DNA from: Pseudolabrys sp. | GTDB lineage: Bacteria > Pseudomonadota > Alphaproteobacteria > Rhizobiales > Xanthobacteraceae | Direction of reading: 5' to 3' | Assembly: GCA_029980465.1 (NCBI GenBank) | Contig: JARYIJ010000001.1 | Location: 2,801,501-2,865,500 of the forward strand | DNA: 64,000 bases | Part shown: piece after piece, positions 1 through 8,282 of the stretch | Position numbering within the stretch: position 1 is the first letter of the stretch | Layout of the letters: the number at the start of each line of letters is the position of its first letter | Notes under the pieces: generated by a model | The model's input: the letters and a program-made list of their open reading frames with translations, nothing else | Database searches by the model: none | Told to the model about the DNA's origin: nothing | Program-made: the position numbers and the translations under genes

Positions 1-962
1 TTGTTCGATTCCTTCTGTCCGTTATCGGCAGGCTTCTGTGCTCCCGGCAGTTCGCTCGACACCGACGCCGGCGAATCTCCCGGTTGCGTGCTGGACGACT
101 GCTCCTCGCGGGTCTGGCTCGATCGCAGCACGCGGCTGTCCGGATCGTACTTGTCCGATGTTTGCGTAATGCGATTCATGTCGAACTCGGCCGCGACTTC
201 GACTCTCGACCGGCCGGCTCCGACCACCGACGACACGATGGTTTCCACCTGCTGGCGCAACCGGCGCTCGTAGGCGGCGCGCCGGTCGTCGGTGGCGGCG
301 CTGTTCACGCCGTCAGGCTCGGCGCCATCGGCCAGCAGATTGCCGTTCTCGTCCACGATCGAGATGCGTTCGGGCTTGAGCCCATTGACCGCCGTCGCCA
401 CCAGGTGACGGATGGCGCGGATCTGGCCACGCTCGAGCGTGCCGCGCAGACGCAGGACGATCGAGGCGGATGGCTCGACCTTGTCGCGGGAAAACAGCGG
501 GCGGTCCGGCAGGACGAGATGGACCCGCGCGGCCTCGACCCGGTCAATGCTGCGGATCGTGCGCGACAGCTCTCCTTCGAGCGCCCGCAGCTTGTTGATG
601 TTCTGAATGAATGACGTTGCACCCAGGGCGTCGGACTTGTCGAAGATTTCATAGCCGACGCCGCCGCCCTTCGGCAGGCCCGCTTCGGCCAGTGTCATAC
701 GAAGCCGCATGACCTTGTCCTTCGGCACCATGACGATGGCGCCGTCGTTCTTGATCGAATAGGTCACGCCCTGCCGGTCGAGGTCCTTGACGATGGAGGC
801 GCTATCGTCGAGCGAGAGGTCGGTGAACAGCGGGGCCATTTCGGGCGTGGTCGCCCGGACGATCAGAAACGAGAAGAAGCCGGCCAGCATAAGGGCCACC
901 GCGGCCATAGCCGACAACCGGGCAGCACCAAGCGACTTCACAAAATCGAAAAATCCTTGCAC
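1..962 (-). CDS. fliF: Flagellar M-ring protein FliF (5' part, runs off the window)
   Basis: FliF builds the MS ring that anchors the flagellar basal body in the inner membrane. About 320 codons are present; the family is usually about 540-560 residues, so the C-terminal part lies beyond position 1. I read the frame by reverse-complementing. A GTG start at 962 gives VQGFFDFVKSLG, then a first membrane helix at about residues 17-35. The YscJ/FliF ring-building domain follows (EAGLPKGGGVGYEIFDKSD, RTIRSIDRVEAARVHLVLP, LVATAVNGLKPERISIVDE), then the start of the Ser/Gln-rich linker (RSSQTREEQSSSS). No ATG is in reach, so the GTG start is preferred. It is preceded by a CtrA-like box and a 13-bp palindrome, and lies downstream of sciP and its terminator, so it probably has its own promoter. 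Confidence 0.93.
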   Translation of the reverse strand, partial: MQGFFDFVKSLGAARLSAMAAVALMLAGFFSFLIVRATTPEMAPLFTDLSLDDSASIVKDLDRQGVTYSIKNDGAIVMVPKDKVMRLRMTLAEAGLPKGGGVGYEIFDKSDALGATSFIQNINKLRALEGELSRTIRSIDRVEAARVHLVLPDRPLFSRDKVEPSASIVLRLRGTLERGQIRAIRHLVATAVNGLKPERISIVDENGNLLADGAEPDGVNSAATDDRRAAYERRLRQQVETIVSSVVGAGRSRVEVAAEFDMNRITQTSDKYDPDSRVLRSSQTREEQSSSTQPGDSPASVSSELPGAQKPADNGQKESN

Positions 963-1006
963 CAGGTAATTGCCCCTTGGAGTCGGGTGCGGGGCGCGCC
1001 CGACAA

Positions 1007-1019
1007 GGCAAAATTTGCC
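1007..1019. promoter_or_regulatory. 13-bp palindrome GGCAAAATTTGCC upstream of fliF
   Basis: The sequence GGCAAAATTTGCC reads almost the same on both strands and lies 45-57 bp upstream of the fliF start. The identical 13-mer occurs upstream of ccrM (60488-60500), and AAAATTTGCC lies inside the sciP upstream box. It could be an operator; no known binding protein is assigned from sequence alone. Confidence 0.5.
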
Positions 1020-1029
1020 GGGTTTATGG

Positions 1030-1044
1030 TTAGCGTCCGGTTAA
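1030..1044. promoter_or_regulatory. CtrA-type box upstream of fliF (TTAG-N7-TTAA)
   Basis: TTAG, seven bases, then TTAA lies 68-82 bp upstream of the fliF GTG. It differs at one position from the full CtrA consensus TTAA-N7-TTAA known from Caulobacter and rhizobia. Early flagellar genes, including fliF, are classic CtrA targets in alphaproteobacteria, so position and partner gene both fit. Binding is inferred. Confidence 0.6.
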
Positions 1045-1066
1045 TGCCGGCCGCCCGGCACAAATG

Positions 1067-1094
1067 AAAACGCCGGCCTGACGGCCGGCGTTTT
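1067..1094 (-). terminator. Rho-independent terminator after sciP
   Basis: CGCCGGCC, loop TGAC, GGCCGGCG (1071-1090) forms a perfect 8-bp G+C stem flanked by AAAA on the left and TTTT on the right, so it can act in both directions. On the minus strand it lies 24 bp after the sciP stop and before fliF, which separates the two transcripts. Confidence 0.8.
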
Positions 1095-1117
1095 CGGAAG
1101 ACCAAAATTGGTGTCGA

Positions 1118-1393
1118 TCAGGAGCGGTACTGCTGGATCCGGGTGGTCCGCAGCCCGGCAAGGCCGTGGCGGTCGATCGAGTACTGCCACGACAGGAATT
1201 CTTCGACCGTGAGCGTATAGCGGCCGCAGGCTTCTTCGAGCGAGAGCAAACCGCCACGAACGGCCGCGACGACCTCGGCCTTGCGGCGGATAACCCAGCG
1301 CTTCGTGCCTGGCGCCGGCAAATCCGCAATGGTCAGCGGACTGCCATCAGGCCCGATTACGTACTTCACCCTCGGGCGGTGGGGTTCGTTCAT
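1118..1393 (-). CDS. sciP: CtrA inhibitor SciP (DUF1153 family)
   Basis: SciP is a small helix-turn-helix protein that in Caulobacter binds CtrA and blocks CtrA-dependent transcription in G1 swarmer cells. The 91-residue product carries the strongly conserved DUF1153 core (KYVIGPDGSPLTIADLP, WVIRRKAEVVAAVRGGLLS, YTLTVEEFLSWQ, IDRHGLAGLR), ending in the usual LRTTRIQQYRS-type tail. The ATG at 1393 (MNEPHRPRVKY) is chosen over one eight codons upstream because family members start with this short N terminus. A TTAA-N7-CTAA box lies about 52 bp upstream. A strong terminator follows the stop. It sits between flgD and fliF, an arrangement that places a CtrA antagonist inside a CtrA-regulated flagellar locus. 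Confidence 0.92.
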   Translation of the reverse strand: MNEPHRPRVKYVIGPDGSPLTIADLPAPGTKRWVIRRKAEVVAAVRGGLLSLEEACGRYTLTVEEFLSWQYSIDRHGLAGLRTTRIQQYRS

Positions 1394-1444
1394 TTGGTTA
1401 CTCACAAGACTCGACAAACACGTAAGGAACGTACAGCCCGCGGC

Positions 1445-1459
1445 TTAAAATTTGCCTAA
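1445..1459. promoter_or_regulatory. CtrA-type box upstream of sciP (TTAA-N7-CTAA)
   Basis: TTAA, AATTTGC, CTAA lies 52-66 bp upstream of the sciP ATG and differs at one base from TTAA-N7-TTAA. sciP is itself a CtrA target in Caulobacter. The spacer contains AATTTGC, so the box overlaps AAAATTTGCC, the sequence shared with the fliF and ccrM palindromes. A weaker CTAA-N7-GTTA pair follows at 1499-1513. Confidence 0.6.
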
Positions 1460-1547
1460 GCAGACAAAGCGGAGATGCCGAACATTGGTGCGGTCGCGCT
1501 AACCTTTTGGTTACGTCTGGCGTTGGCACGGGCAGATGCGTGGCGGC

Positions 1548-2228
1548 TTAGGCGCCTGAACGCACCACCTTCTTGATCTGGTTCATGCCGTAGTCCTGAC
1601 CGCCGATCGACAGGGTCGGTGGGTCCTGCGTGAGGTCGACCGAATCGACCACGCCCTGGGTCTGCGTGGTCACGGCGACCGTCTGGCCGCTCGTGTCGAC
1701 GGCTGTCGCGGTCAGCTTGTAGGTGCCAGGAGGCCAGGTCTTGCCGCTGCTGTTGGTGCCGTCCCAGACGAAGGTCTGGTCGCCCGGATTCATCGCGAAG
1801 CTGCCGCTGTAGACGGTCTGACCGGTCGAATCCGTGATCGTTACCGTTGTGGTCGCCGGTTTGGCGACGTTGAGCAGCCAGCTTGCCTTGTGGGCGCTGC
1901 TGAGCTGGGAGGTCGAGCCGTCCACCACGACGGTCTGACCGACATATGTGAGGGCGACGGTCGATTGCGCTGACTTGTCGAGCGAGATCAGCGTGCTGAG
2001 CTGATCGTTCTGCTTCATCTGCTGCTCAACCTGCGCAAACTGGACGAGCTGTTGCGTGAACTGGTTGGTGTCGAGCGGGGCGAGCGGGTCCTGATTCTTC
2101 AACTGCGTCGTCAGCAGTTGCAGGAACGTCGTGAAGTTGCTGGCAATCTCGGTATTGTCGACGGGCATGCTCGAGGGCGCCCGCGTCTGCTGAGACGTGC
2201 CGCTCGAAGTCGGCGGAATAAGGCTCAT
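1548..2228 (-). CDS. flgD: Flagellar hook capping protein FlgD
   Basis: FlgD caps the growing hook so that FlgE subunits can assemble. The 226-residue protein has the conserved N-terminal segment at about residues 31-75 (FLQLLTTQLKNQDPLAPLD, FTQQLVQFAQVEQQ), needed for export and capping. A Tudor/FnIII-like FlgD core follows (FVWDGTNSSGKTWPPGTYK). An AGGAG ribosome site precedes the ATG at 2228. It begins only 11 bp after fliK, so the two genes are very likely co-transcribed; FliK and FlgD both control hook building. Confidence 0.94.
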   Translation of the reverse strand: MSLIPPTSSGTSQQTRAPSSMPVDNTEIASNFTTFLQLLTTQLKNQDPLAPLDTNQFTQQLVQFAQVEQQMKQNDQLSTLISLDKSAQSTVALTYVGQTVVVDGSTSQLSSAHKASWLLNVAKPATTTVTITDSTGQTVYSGSFAMNPGDQTFVWDGTNSSGKTWPPGTYKLTATAVDTSGQTVAVTTQTQGVVDSVDLTQDPPTLSIGGQDYGMNQIKKVVRSGA

Positions 2229-2239
2229 CGTCCGGCTCC

Positions 2240-3874
2240 TTAGACCCGAATATCGACGCCGCTACGGATGCTCGCGAGGGAGCGGTAGGTAGACGGCAGG
2301 ACGCTTGAGATTTCGTCAGAGACGATCAGGTTCTGGACAGGCGTACTGGTCTGCGCCGGCCATTGCTGATTGCCACCGCCGTAGCCCTGATCGCGCAGCG
2401 AGAACTGCAGGCCATTGCTTGATGTCTTGAGTCCGGCATCCTGCAGGGCGCGTTCGAGACCGCTCGAATCGCGCCGCAACAAATCGAGCGTGTCCGAGCG
2501 ATCGGCGATGACGTGCGTCGCGATCTGGCCGCTGTGATCCACGTCGAGCTGGACGTGGATACGGCCCAACTCAGGCGGATCGAGCCGGATATCGAACGAC
2601 TTCTTGCCAGAGTCTGCCTTGCTGGCGATCGCTACGGCGAGGCCTTCGACCGGAATGGCGACGGCAGTCGGGTTCGTCGCCGGAGTATTGACCTTGATCA
2701 CCGTCGTGACTGCAGGAGAGGGGGTTCCGGTCTGCTGCGTCAGCACCATCGTTTGCAGATTGTCGACGCTGGATTTCGAGGCGGTCTTGTCGTCGGACTT
2801 GGCATCATGATCGTGCTGAGGCGTCGCGCCCCTGGCGATATCGGCGGCGAGGCGGTCCGTGCCCGTGCCGCGCGTTAATGGAGTTGCATCGCTTTGACCG
2901 GCCGGACTTTGTTGGCCGGCCTTAGCGGGGTCGTTGGCATTCGTTGTGGGCGACGCAGAGTTCTTGTCGGCGCCCTTTGTTTGGATGGCGTCTGTATCTT
3001 GGGTCACAAGGGCTTGGACGTCGGCCTTGCGTTTCGATTCCGCCGCAGTCTGGCCTTGACCGAGCGCGGTGATGAGTTCGCCGGCTGAATTGGATGTTGC
3101 CGTTGCGCTTGCGCCGCGGGCGGTTTGGGTCTTGCTGTCCGGCGGGACCTTTGCTGTGGTCGCAGCCGCATCTTTGGGAGACGTTGGAGTGTCGTTTCCG
3201 GACGCGTCCGCTTGAACGATGGCAACCTTCTGGCCATGCGGTTGAGCGGCGTCGATTGTGGTCGTGTCGTTGGCGCCGGCGTTCTGTCCCTGCTGCTGGT
3301 TCGCGGCGTTACCAAGAACCACCACTGTGGCGAGAGCGACGGGGCTCGCCTGCGCCGCGGGCATGGCGGAGCCGTCGGGGGCCGTATCTGATTTGTCGGT
3401 CTTGTCAGACTTGCTCTCGGATTTATCGCCGGACTTGCCGTCGATTTTGCCCTCGACCAGCGCGACCGTCTGAGCGGTCGTCGCGCCAGCTGCTGCGTTC
3501 GTTCCGGCTTCGTCGGCTTCAGCGCCTTTGGAGGCGGCCTCGAGGCTGGCAACGACGGCGTCGGGTGCGGCCTGCGCATTGGAGTCGCCGGTGGAAGCAG
3601 GGTCAGTTGCAGTATTTGGATGGGCGGGGATGGTCACGCCGGTTGCGGAAGCCCTGGCGCCGCTTTGTGCGCCACTCGTCTGTCCCGTAGCGCGGCTCTT
3701 TGATTGAGATTTTCCACCCGACTGAGCCGCGTGGGCTGGATTCGTCTTTGTGGCAGTGCTGTCGAGCATGTCTTCGAACGGCGACGAACTACCGCCCTGG
3801 TTCGATTTTCCGCCAGAGGCCTTGGCCGGTTGACGGGCGGGTACCGCACTCACTTCGGACGCAACGGGCAACAC
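2240..3874 (-). CDS. fliK: Flagellar hook-length control protein FliK
   Basis: FliK is the secreted ruler that measures hook length and switches export specificity. The 544-residue product is low-complexity (Ala, Ser, Thr, Lys, Asp, Gln) for about 420 residues, as is usual for the ruler part. It ends in a Flg_hook domain from about residue 427 (DIRLDPPELGRIHVQLDVD, LLRRDSSGLERALQDAGLK, GLQFSLRD). The start is a GTG at 3874; no in-frame ATG gives a better fit. The long disordered region makes the N-terminal boundary uncertain. It heads the fliK-flgD pair on the minus strand. The AT-rich stretch 3875-4108 must hold its promoter as well as that of the divergent mnmA. Confidence 0.88.
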   Translation of the reverse strand: MLPVASEVSAVPARQPAKASGGKSNQGGSSSPFEDMLDSTATKTNPAHAAQSGGKSQSKSRATGQTSGAQSGARASATGVTIPAHPNTATDPASTGDSNAQAAPDAVVASLEAASKGAEADEAGTNAAAGATTAQTVALVEGKIDGKSGDKSESKSDKTDKSDTAPDGSAMPAAQASPVALATVVVLGNAANQQQGQNAGANDTTTIDAAQPHGQKVAIVQADASGNDTPTSPKDAAATTAKVPPDSKTQTARGASATATSNSAGELITALGQGQTAAESKRKADVQALVTQDTDAIQTKGADKNSASPTTNANDPAKAGQQSPAGQSDATPLTRGTGTDRLAADIARGATPQHDHDAKSDDKTASKSSVDNLQTMVLTQQTGTPSPAVTTVIKVNTPATNPTAVAIPVEGLAVAIASKADSGKKSFDIRLDPPELGRIHVQLDVDHSGQIATHVIADRSDTLDLLRRDSSGLERALQDAGLKTSSNGLQFSLRDQGYGGGNQQWPAQTSTPVQNLIVSDEISSVLPSTYRSLASIRSGVDIRV

Positions 3875-4108
3875 AGCGGGAGCCTCTTGGCTGGATATCC
3901 GGCGTCAGGATTGCAAGGGTTGGGCCACGTCAGTCCTATAAAAATGTAATGGTATCAATATATTATGGCTTAGGGCCGCCCCACTTTTCAGCCAGGCTCG
4001 GCAGAGCCTGCGCCAGTCGGGCAAGTTTTGCCGGTCCGGCGAGGTTCCAGACGCATAACGGTTCTCTGCATTGCGCGGCCATTTCGGCATGCCTATAGAA
4101 GACCGGTC

Positions 4109-5302
4109 ATGCTCAACAGCCTCGACCTAGCCGGGCGGCCGGAGGACACGCGCGTCGTCGTTGCGATGTCGGGCGGCGTCGATTCATCGGTCACCGCCGC
4201 TCTTTTGAAGGCGCAAGGCTTTGATGTTGTTGGCGTAACGCTCCAACTCTACGACCACGGCGCCGCCACCCACCGGAAGGGCGCCTGCTGCGCCGGTCAG
4301 GACATCTATGATGCCCGACAAGTCGCTGAAAACATTGGCATTCCGCACTATGTGCTGGACTATGAGAAGCGCTTCAAGGAGGCCGTGATCGACCGTTTCG
4401 CCGAGAGCTACATGGCCGGCGAAACGCCGATCCCGTGCGTTGATTGCAACATGTCGATCAAGTTTCACGACTTGCTCGGCACTGCTCGCGAGCTTGGCGC
4501 GCAGGCGCTCGCCACTGGCCACTACGTCGCCTCGCGGGCGCTCCCCGGCGGTGGCCGCGCGCTCTATCGCGCCAAAGACGAGGACCGCGACCAGAGCTAC
4601 TTCCTGTTCGCCACTACGCACGACCAGCTTGGCATGCTGCGCTTCCCGCTCGGCGACCTGACCAAGCCGGAGACGCGCGAACTGGCGCGCCGCTTCGGCC
4701 TGCCGGTCGCCGACAAGCACGACAGCCAGGACATCTGCTTCGTGCCGTCCGGTCGCTACAGCGACGTCATCGAGCGTCTCAAGCCCGGCGCAGCCGAGCC
4801 TGGCGAGATCGTCGATCTCGATGGCCGCGTGCTCGGCCGGCATTCCGGCATCATTCATTTCACCATCGGCCAGCGCAAAGGGCTGGGCGTCGCCACCGGC
4901 GCGCCGCTCTATGTCGTGCGCCTCGATTCCGAGCGGCGGCGTGTGGTGGTCGGCCCGCGCGAAGCCTTGCGGACCCGCCGCATCATGGTGCGTGACATCA
5001 ACTGGATCGGCGACGAAGCGCTCGACCGCGCGCTTGCCGGCGGCCGCATGGATGTTTTCGTGAAGGTGCGCTCGACGCGACCGCCGCAGGCCGGCTGGTT
5101 GCGCGCCGCGGGCGCCGGATATGAAGTCGAGTTGATCGACGGCGAACATGGAGTATCGCCGGGTCAGGCCTGCGTCTTCTACGACGCGGCTGAAGGACAG
5201 GCGCGCGTGCTCGGGGGTGGCTTCATCGCAAGCGCGGTATCGGCCGCAGACAATGCGGTTCACCGTCGCGGCGAGGTGCTTCCGGCGGCCGCGCGTACCT
5301 AG
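4109..5302 (+). CDS. mnmA: tRNA-specific 2-thiouridylase MnmA
   Basis: MnmA thiolates U34 of tRNA-Lys, tRNA-Glu and tRNA-Gln using ATP and persulfide sulfur. The 397-residue protein shows the PP-loop SGGVDSS at residues 21-27, the catalytic cysteine region [15 protein letters not shown] (Cys113) and the second cysteine in DICFVPSG (Cys210), then the central and C-terminal beta domains ([10 protein letters not shown]). The ATG at 4109 (MLNSLDLAG) is chosen because the upstream in-frame extension is not family-like. It is the first gene of a plus-strand run with the methyltransferase 5 bp downstream. Confidence 0.95.
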   Translation: MLNSLDLAGRPEDTRVVVAMSGGVDSSVTAALLKAQGFDVVGVTLQLYDHGAATHRKGACCAGQDIYDARQVAENIGIPHYVLDYEKRFKEAVIDRFAESYMAGETPIPCVDCNMSIKFHDLLGTARELGAQALATGHYVASRALPGGGRALYRAKDEDRDQSYFLFATTHDQLGMLRFPLGDLTKPETRELARRFGLPVADKHDSQDICFVPSGRYSDVIERLKPGAAEPGEIVDLDGRVLGRHSGIIHFTIGQRKGLGVATGAPLYVVRLDSERRRVVVGPREALRTRRIMVRDINWIGDEALDRALAGGRMDVFVKVRSTRPPQAGWLRAAGAGYEVELIDGEHGVSPGQACVFYDAAEGQARVLGGGFIASAVSAADNAVHRRGEVLPAAART

Positions 5303-5307
5303 AAGCC

Positions 5308-5961
5308 GTGACGTCGGGGGCATTCGATCGCGACAGCATCGCCCGCGCGTACGGGCGCTGGGCTCCCATTTACGACGCGGTGTGGGGCGGCGTGTTCGCG
5401 CCGGGCCGCGCGGCGTCGATCGCCGCCGCCGAACGGGCGTGCGGCCCGGCGGGCGGCCGCATCCTCGAGGTCGGTGTCGGCACCGGCATCTCATTGCCCG
5501 ATTACCGGCGCGTCAATCGCATCACCGGCATCGACATCTCGGCGCCGATGTTGCGCAGGGCGCAGGAGCGCGTCTGCGAACTGGGGCTTCACAATGTCGA
5601 GGCGCTCTCGGTCATGGACGCGGCGAACCTGGCGTTTCCCGGCGAAGCCTTCGACGTCGTCGTCGCGCAATTCGTCATCACGGCGGTGCCCGATCCGGAC
5701 AAGACGCTCGACGAGTTTGCGCGCGTCGTGCGCAAAGGCGGCGAGATTATCCTGGTCAATCATCTCGGCGCCGAAACCGGACCGCGCGCGGCATTCGAGG
5801 CGGCGTTCGCGCCGCTGGCGAAGCGGCTGGGCTGGCGGCCGGAGTTTCGCTTTGAGCGGATCGAGACGTGGGCCGGACGGCATGGCGGCGTGAAAATGCT
5901 GGAACGCCGGCCGATCCCGCCGATGGGGCAGTTCACGCTGATCCGGTTCGAGCGTCTGTGA
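5308..5961 (+). CDS. PmtA-like phospholipid N-methyltransferase (class I SAM)
   Basis: The 217-residue protein is a soluble class I SAM-dependent methyltransferase: motif I ILEVGVGTG at about residues 52-60, acidic motif ITGIDIS, and post-motif FDVVVAQFVITAVPDPDKTL. The opening ARAYGRWAPIYDAVWGGVF and the closing MGQFTLIRFERL resemble the Rhodobacter-type phosphatidylethanolamine N-methyltransferase, which makes phosphatidylcholine at the inner face of the membrane. Start is a GTG at 5308, 5 bp after mnmA. Substrate is inferred by similarity of pattern; a ubiquinone/menaquinone-type methyltransferase is the main alternative. Confidence 0.75.
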   Translation: MTSGAFDRDSIARAYGRWAPIYDAVWGGVFAPGRAASIAAAERACGPAGGRILEVGVGTGISLPDYRRVNRITGIDISAPMLRRAQERVCELGLHNVEALSVMDAANLAFPGEAFDVVVAQFVITAVPDPDKTLDEFARVVRKGGEIILVNHLGAETGPRAAFEAAFAPLAKRLGWRPEFRFERIETWAGRHGGVKMLERRPIPPMGQFTLIRFERL

Positions 5962-6003
5962 CGGGGCGGGGAACCGCCGCGTGCGGTTCCTCGTTGTCAC
6001 GGC

Positions 6004-6369
6004 ATGACGGGCGTCATCAAAACGGTTGTTGCGGGCTGCCTGCTTGCGGTGTCGGCAAGCGCCATCGCGCAGGCGCCGGCCAAGCCGCCGGCCTCGGACA
6101 CGACCAATCCGGCGGCGCAGAACGACCCAGCGCGGGGACCCTGCACGCCGGGGGATCGGGGGACGGTCGGTTCCGGAAACCGGACGACCGCGCCCGACGC
6201 CGGCAACGACAAATCGCTCAGCGATCAATTGGCGCAATCGGGCGGGGTGATCTGTCCGCCGCCGGCAGTCGATCCGAACATCAAGACACCGGCGCCAGAC
6301 ACCGGCCGCATGCCGGTGATCAAGCCGCCGGGTACGCCAGGCGGCAACCCGAACGTTCAGCCGAAGTAG
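6004..6369 (+). CDS. Small secreted Pro/Thr-rich protein of unknown function
   Basis: I do not recognise the family. The 121-residue product begins with a clear signal peptide (MTGVIKTVVAGCLLAVSAS AIAQA, cleavage likely after AQA, residue 24). The mature part is short, rich in Pro, Gly, Asn and Thr, with two cysteines (GPCTPG and GVICPPP) that could pair in the periplasm. It has no predicted secondary-structure-rich domain. It lies 42 bp after the methyltransferase and 49 bp before tRNA-Met. Confidence 0.6.
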   Translation: MTGVIKTVVAGCLLAVSASAIAQAPAKPPASDTTNPAAQNDPARGPCTPGDRGTVGSGNRTTAPDAGNDKSLSDQLAQSGGVICPPPAVDPNIKTPAPDTGRMPVIKPPGTPGGNPNVQPK

Positions 6370-6418
6370 GGCGGCCAGCTTGACACCGTTTCACCGTCCT
6401 TCCTATATCGCGCCGCGT

Positions 6419-6495
6419 GGCGGGGTAGCTCAGCTGGTTAGAGCAGCGGAATCATAATCCGGAGGTCGGGGGTTCAAGTCCCTCCCCCGCTACCA
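6419..6495 (+). tRNA. tRNA-Met (CAU anticodon)
   Basis: A 77-nt cloverleaf: acceptor GGCGGGG pairs with CCCCGCT, D-arm GCTCAGCTGGTTAGAGC, anticodon loop ATCATAA (anticodon CAU), T-arm GGGGGTTCAAGTCCCTC (starting near 6469), and an encoded CCA end. The sequence looks like the alphaproteobacterial elongator Met tRNA. It lacks initiator features such as the three G-C pairs in the anticodon stem and the 1-72 mismatch. A CAU tRNA modified to lysidine (Ile2) cannot be fully excluded by eye. Confidence 0.95.
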
Positions 6496-6556
6496 CGCTT
6501 CTCCGAAATGAAGTTGATCCCGATCGGATCGATCGTGCGCGGCCGGTTGCTGTTGC

Positions 6557-7903
6557 TCAGGCCGGCGTTCCTTTTTGTGACGTATCCTGCCCGTCGTGTG
6601 ATCCGCTTTCGGCCGCCTGCGGATGAGCAAAGCTCTTGGCCAAAGCGTGATAGACGCCCTCGGGACAGACGAGCCGCGACGTGGCGTAGGCGATCAACGC
6701 CGAGGCCATCAGCGGGATCACCATGGCGTGGTTGTCCGTCATCTCGGTGACGATGACGAAGGCGGTGATAGGCGCCTGCACGACGCCGGCGAAATACGAC
6801 ACCATTCCGAGCAGGATGATCGCGGAGATCGGCGCTGACGGGAAAAGATGCGCGATATTGGCGCCGAGACCGGCGCCGACCGCGAGCGACGGCGAAAAGA
6901 TGCCGCCCGGAATGCCGCTGATGGTCGAGAATGTCGTGGCCAAAAACTTGAACAGGCCGAAGTCGGGCCGCAACGGCGTCGCGCCTTCGAGCGCCGCCTT
7001 CACTTGCGCGTAACCGGTGCCATAGATCGTGTCGCCCGACGCGATGCCGCAAAGCGCGACGACAAGGCCGCACGCGAACGCAAACGGAATGGGATTGCGC
7101 TTGATCGTTCGCCCAATCCTGCCGGGCAGGCCACGCGCCACGATAATGACGATGCGGCTGAACAGTCCTCCGGCAAGGCCGCCGGCGATGCCGCAGACGG
7201 GGATGGCGAGCCAATCGAGCCCGTTGCGCAGCATGGCCGGCGTGCTGCCGAAATAGGCGTAGTTGCCGACCAAGGCGAGCGACGTGAGGCCGGCGGCGAT
7301 CACCGCCGCGATGATCAGGCCGCTGGTGCGAGTCTCGAAGGCGCGGCTCATCTCTTCGATGCCGAAGACGATGCCGGCGAGCGGCGTGTTGAACGCAGCC
7401 GCGACACCGGCCGCGGCGCCGGCAAGGATCAGACCGGGCTGCCGGCGCGGCGACCAGCGGCCGATGGCGAACATGATGGAGGCGCCGACCTGGACCGTGG
7501 GGCCTTCGCGGCCGGCCGACGCGCCGCACAGCAACCCGAGCAGCGTCAATACGATCTTTCCGACCGCGATGCGTCCCGAGACGAGGCGGCCGCGTTTTTC
7601 CTGGTCGCCAAGCTCGCGCGCCGCGATCGCTTGCGGGATTCCGCTGCCCTGCGAATTCTGGAAGTACCGATTGGTGAGATACACCGACAGCGCGAGGCCG
7701 GCGGGCGTGACAAGGAGCGAGGCATAGCGCCACTTGCCGACGAGCAGATGAAACTCGGCCTGAACCCAGTCGGCGGCCAGAGCGAGCCCGACCGCCGCCG
7801 CGCCGACGGTGACGCCGCCCACCAGAAATATTGCGCGGCGCTGCCAGTGAGCCGTGAGGACACGTGCCGAGCGCAGACGCCGGGTGGAGAGGAATTGTCG
7901 CAT
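6557..7903 (-). CDS. ClC family chloride channel/antiporter
   Basis: A 448-residue multi-pass inner-membrane ClC protein. Ion-binding signatures are all present: GSGIP at residues 86-90, GREGP at 131-135 with the gating glutamate Glu133, the proton-path glutamate in GIEEM (Glu183/184), and GIPGGIFSPSL. Both glutamates together predict a H+/Cl- exchanger rather than a passive channel. There is no C-terminal CBS pair. The short tail is hydrophilic. It is divergent from egtB with a 379-bp gap between them, and its stop is 61 bp beyond tRNA-Met. Confidence 0.93.
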   Translation of the reverse strand: MRQFLSTRRLRSARVLTAHWQRRAIFLVGGVTVGAAAVGLALAADWVQAEFHLLVGKWRYASLLVTPAGLALSVYLTNRYFQNSQGSGIPQAIAARELGDQEKRGRLVSGRIAVGKIVLTLLGLLCGASAGREGPTVQVGASIMFAIGRWSPRRQPGLILAGAAAGVAAAFNTPLAGIVFGIEEMSRAFETRTSGLIIAAVIAAGLTSLALVGNYAYFGSTPAMLRNGLDWLAIPVCGIAGGLAGGLFSRIVIIVARGLPGRIGRTIKRNPIPFAFACGLVVALCGIASGDTIYGTGYAQVKAALEGATPLRPDFGLFKFLATTFSTISGIPGGIFSPSLAVGAGLGANIAHLFPSAPISAIILLGMVSYFAGVVQAPITAFVIVTEMTDNHAMVIPLMASALIAYATSRLVCPEGVYHALAKSFAHPQAAESGSHDGQDTSQKGTPA

Positions 7904-8282
7904 CGAGCCTGGCCGGGGCCGCTATCGGGGCTGGAACATCGTCTCGCGTCCCGGAGATGCCGGATATCATTCCCGGCGTCCACGTCAAACTTTGCCACGA
8001 TGGCCCATGATCCCGTGGGGATTTGGGTCCGGAGGCTTACACCCCTGATTTCGGGCCTGTCTTCGTGGATAGGGCTACCGTCGCCCTTCATCCTGAAACG
8101 AGAGGATTGGGGGACAATTCGCAAGGTCGATTGCGATTGCGGCGGATTCGACACGTTCCGCGCCGGCAAAGCCGGGTTGCTCTCATGCAGCGGCGATGGA
8201 ACTATTGCGAGACTTGGTGATTGCATCACCAGCAAGACATCATAGTTAGAGCGCCTGCTGAAAATCCGCGCGGAGTTTAGTC
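7904..8282. other. Divergent ClC/egtB intergenic region
   Basis: This 379-bp gap holds the promoters of the ClC gene and egtB. I see no convincing protein gene in it; the long antisense frame there is a shadow. The one clear structure is the inverted repeat at 8215-8231. The rest shows no obvious palindrome, tandem repeat or terminator. Confidence 0.5.
8215..8231. promoter_or_regulatory. Inverted repeat TGGTGAT-TGC-ATCACCA upstream of egtB
   Basis: Two perfect 7-bp arms with a 3-bp spacer end 51 bp before the egtB ATG. The size and position suit an operator for a dimeric regulator. There is no U-run, so a terminator is unlikely. The regulator is unknown. Confidence 0.5.

Noticed and set aside
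4184..5494. 436-residue open frame antisense to mnmA
   Set aside because: High-GC shadow: its codons mirror the third positions of mnmA, and the product has no domain. mnmA is fully supported by motifs.
6848..8245. 465-residue frame antisense to the ClC gene
   Set aside because: Arg/Asp/Ala-rich shadow of the ClC gene with no start context or domain.
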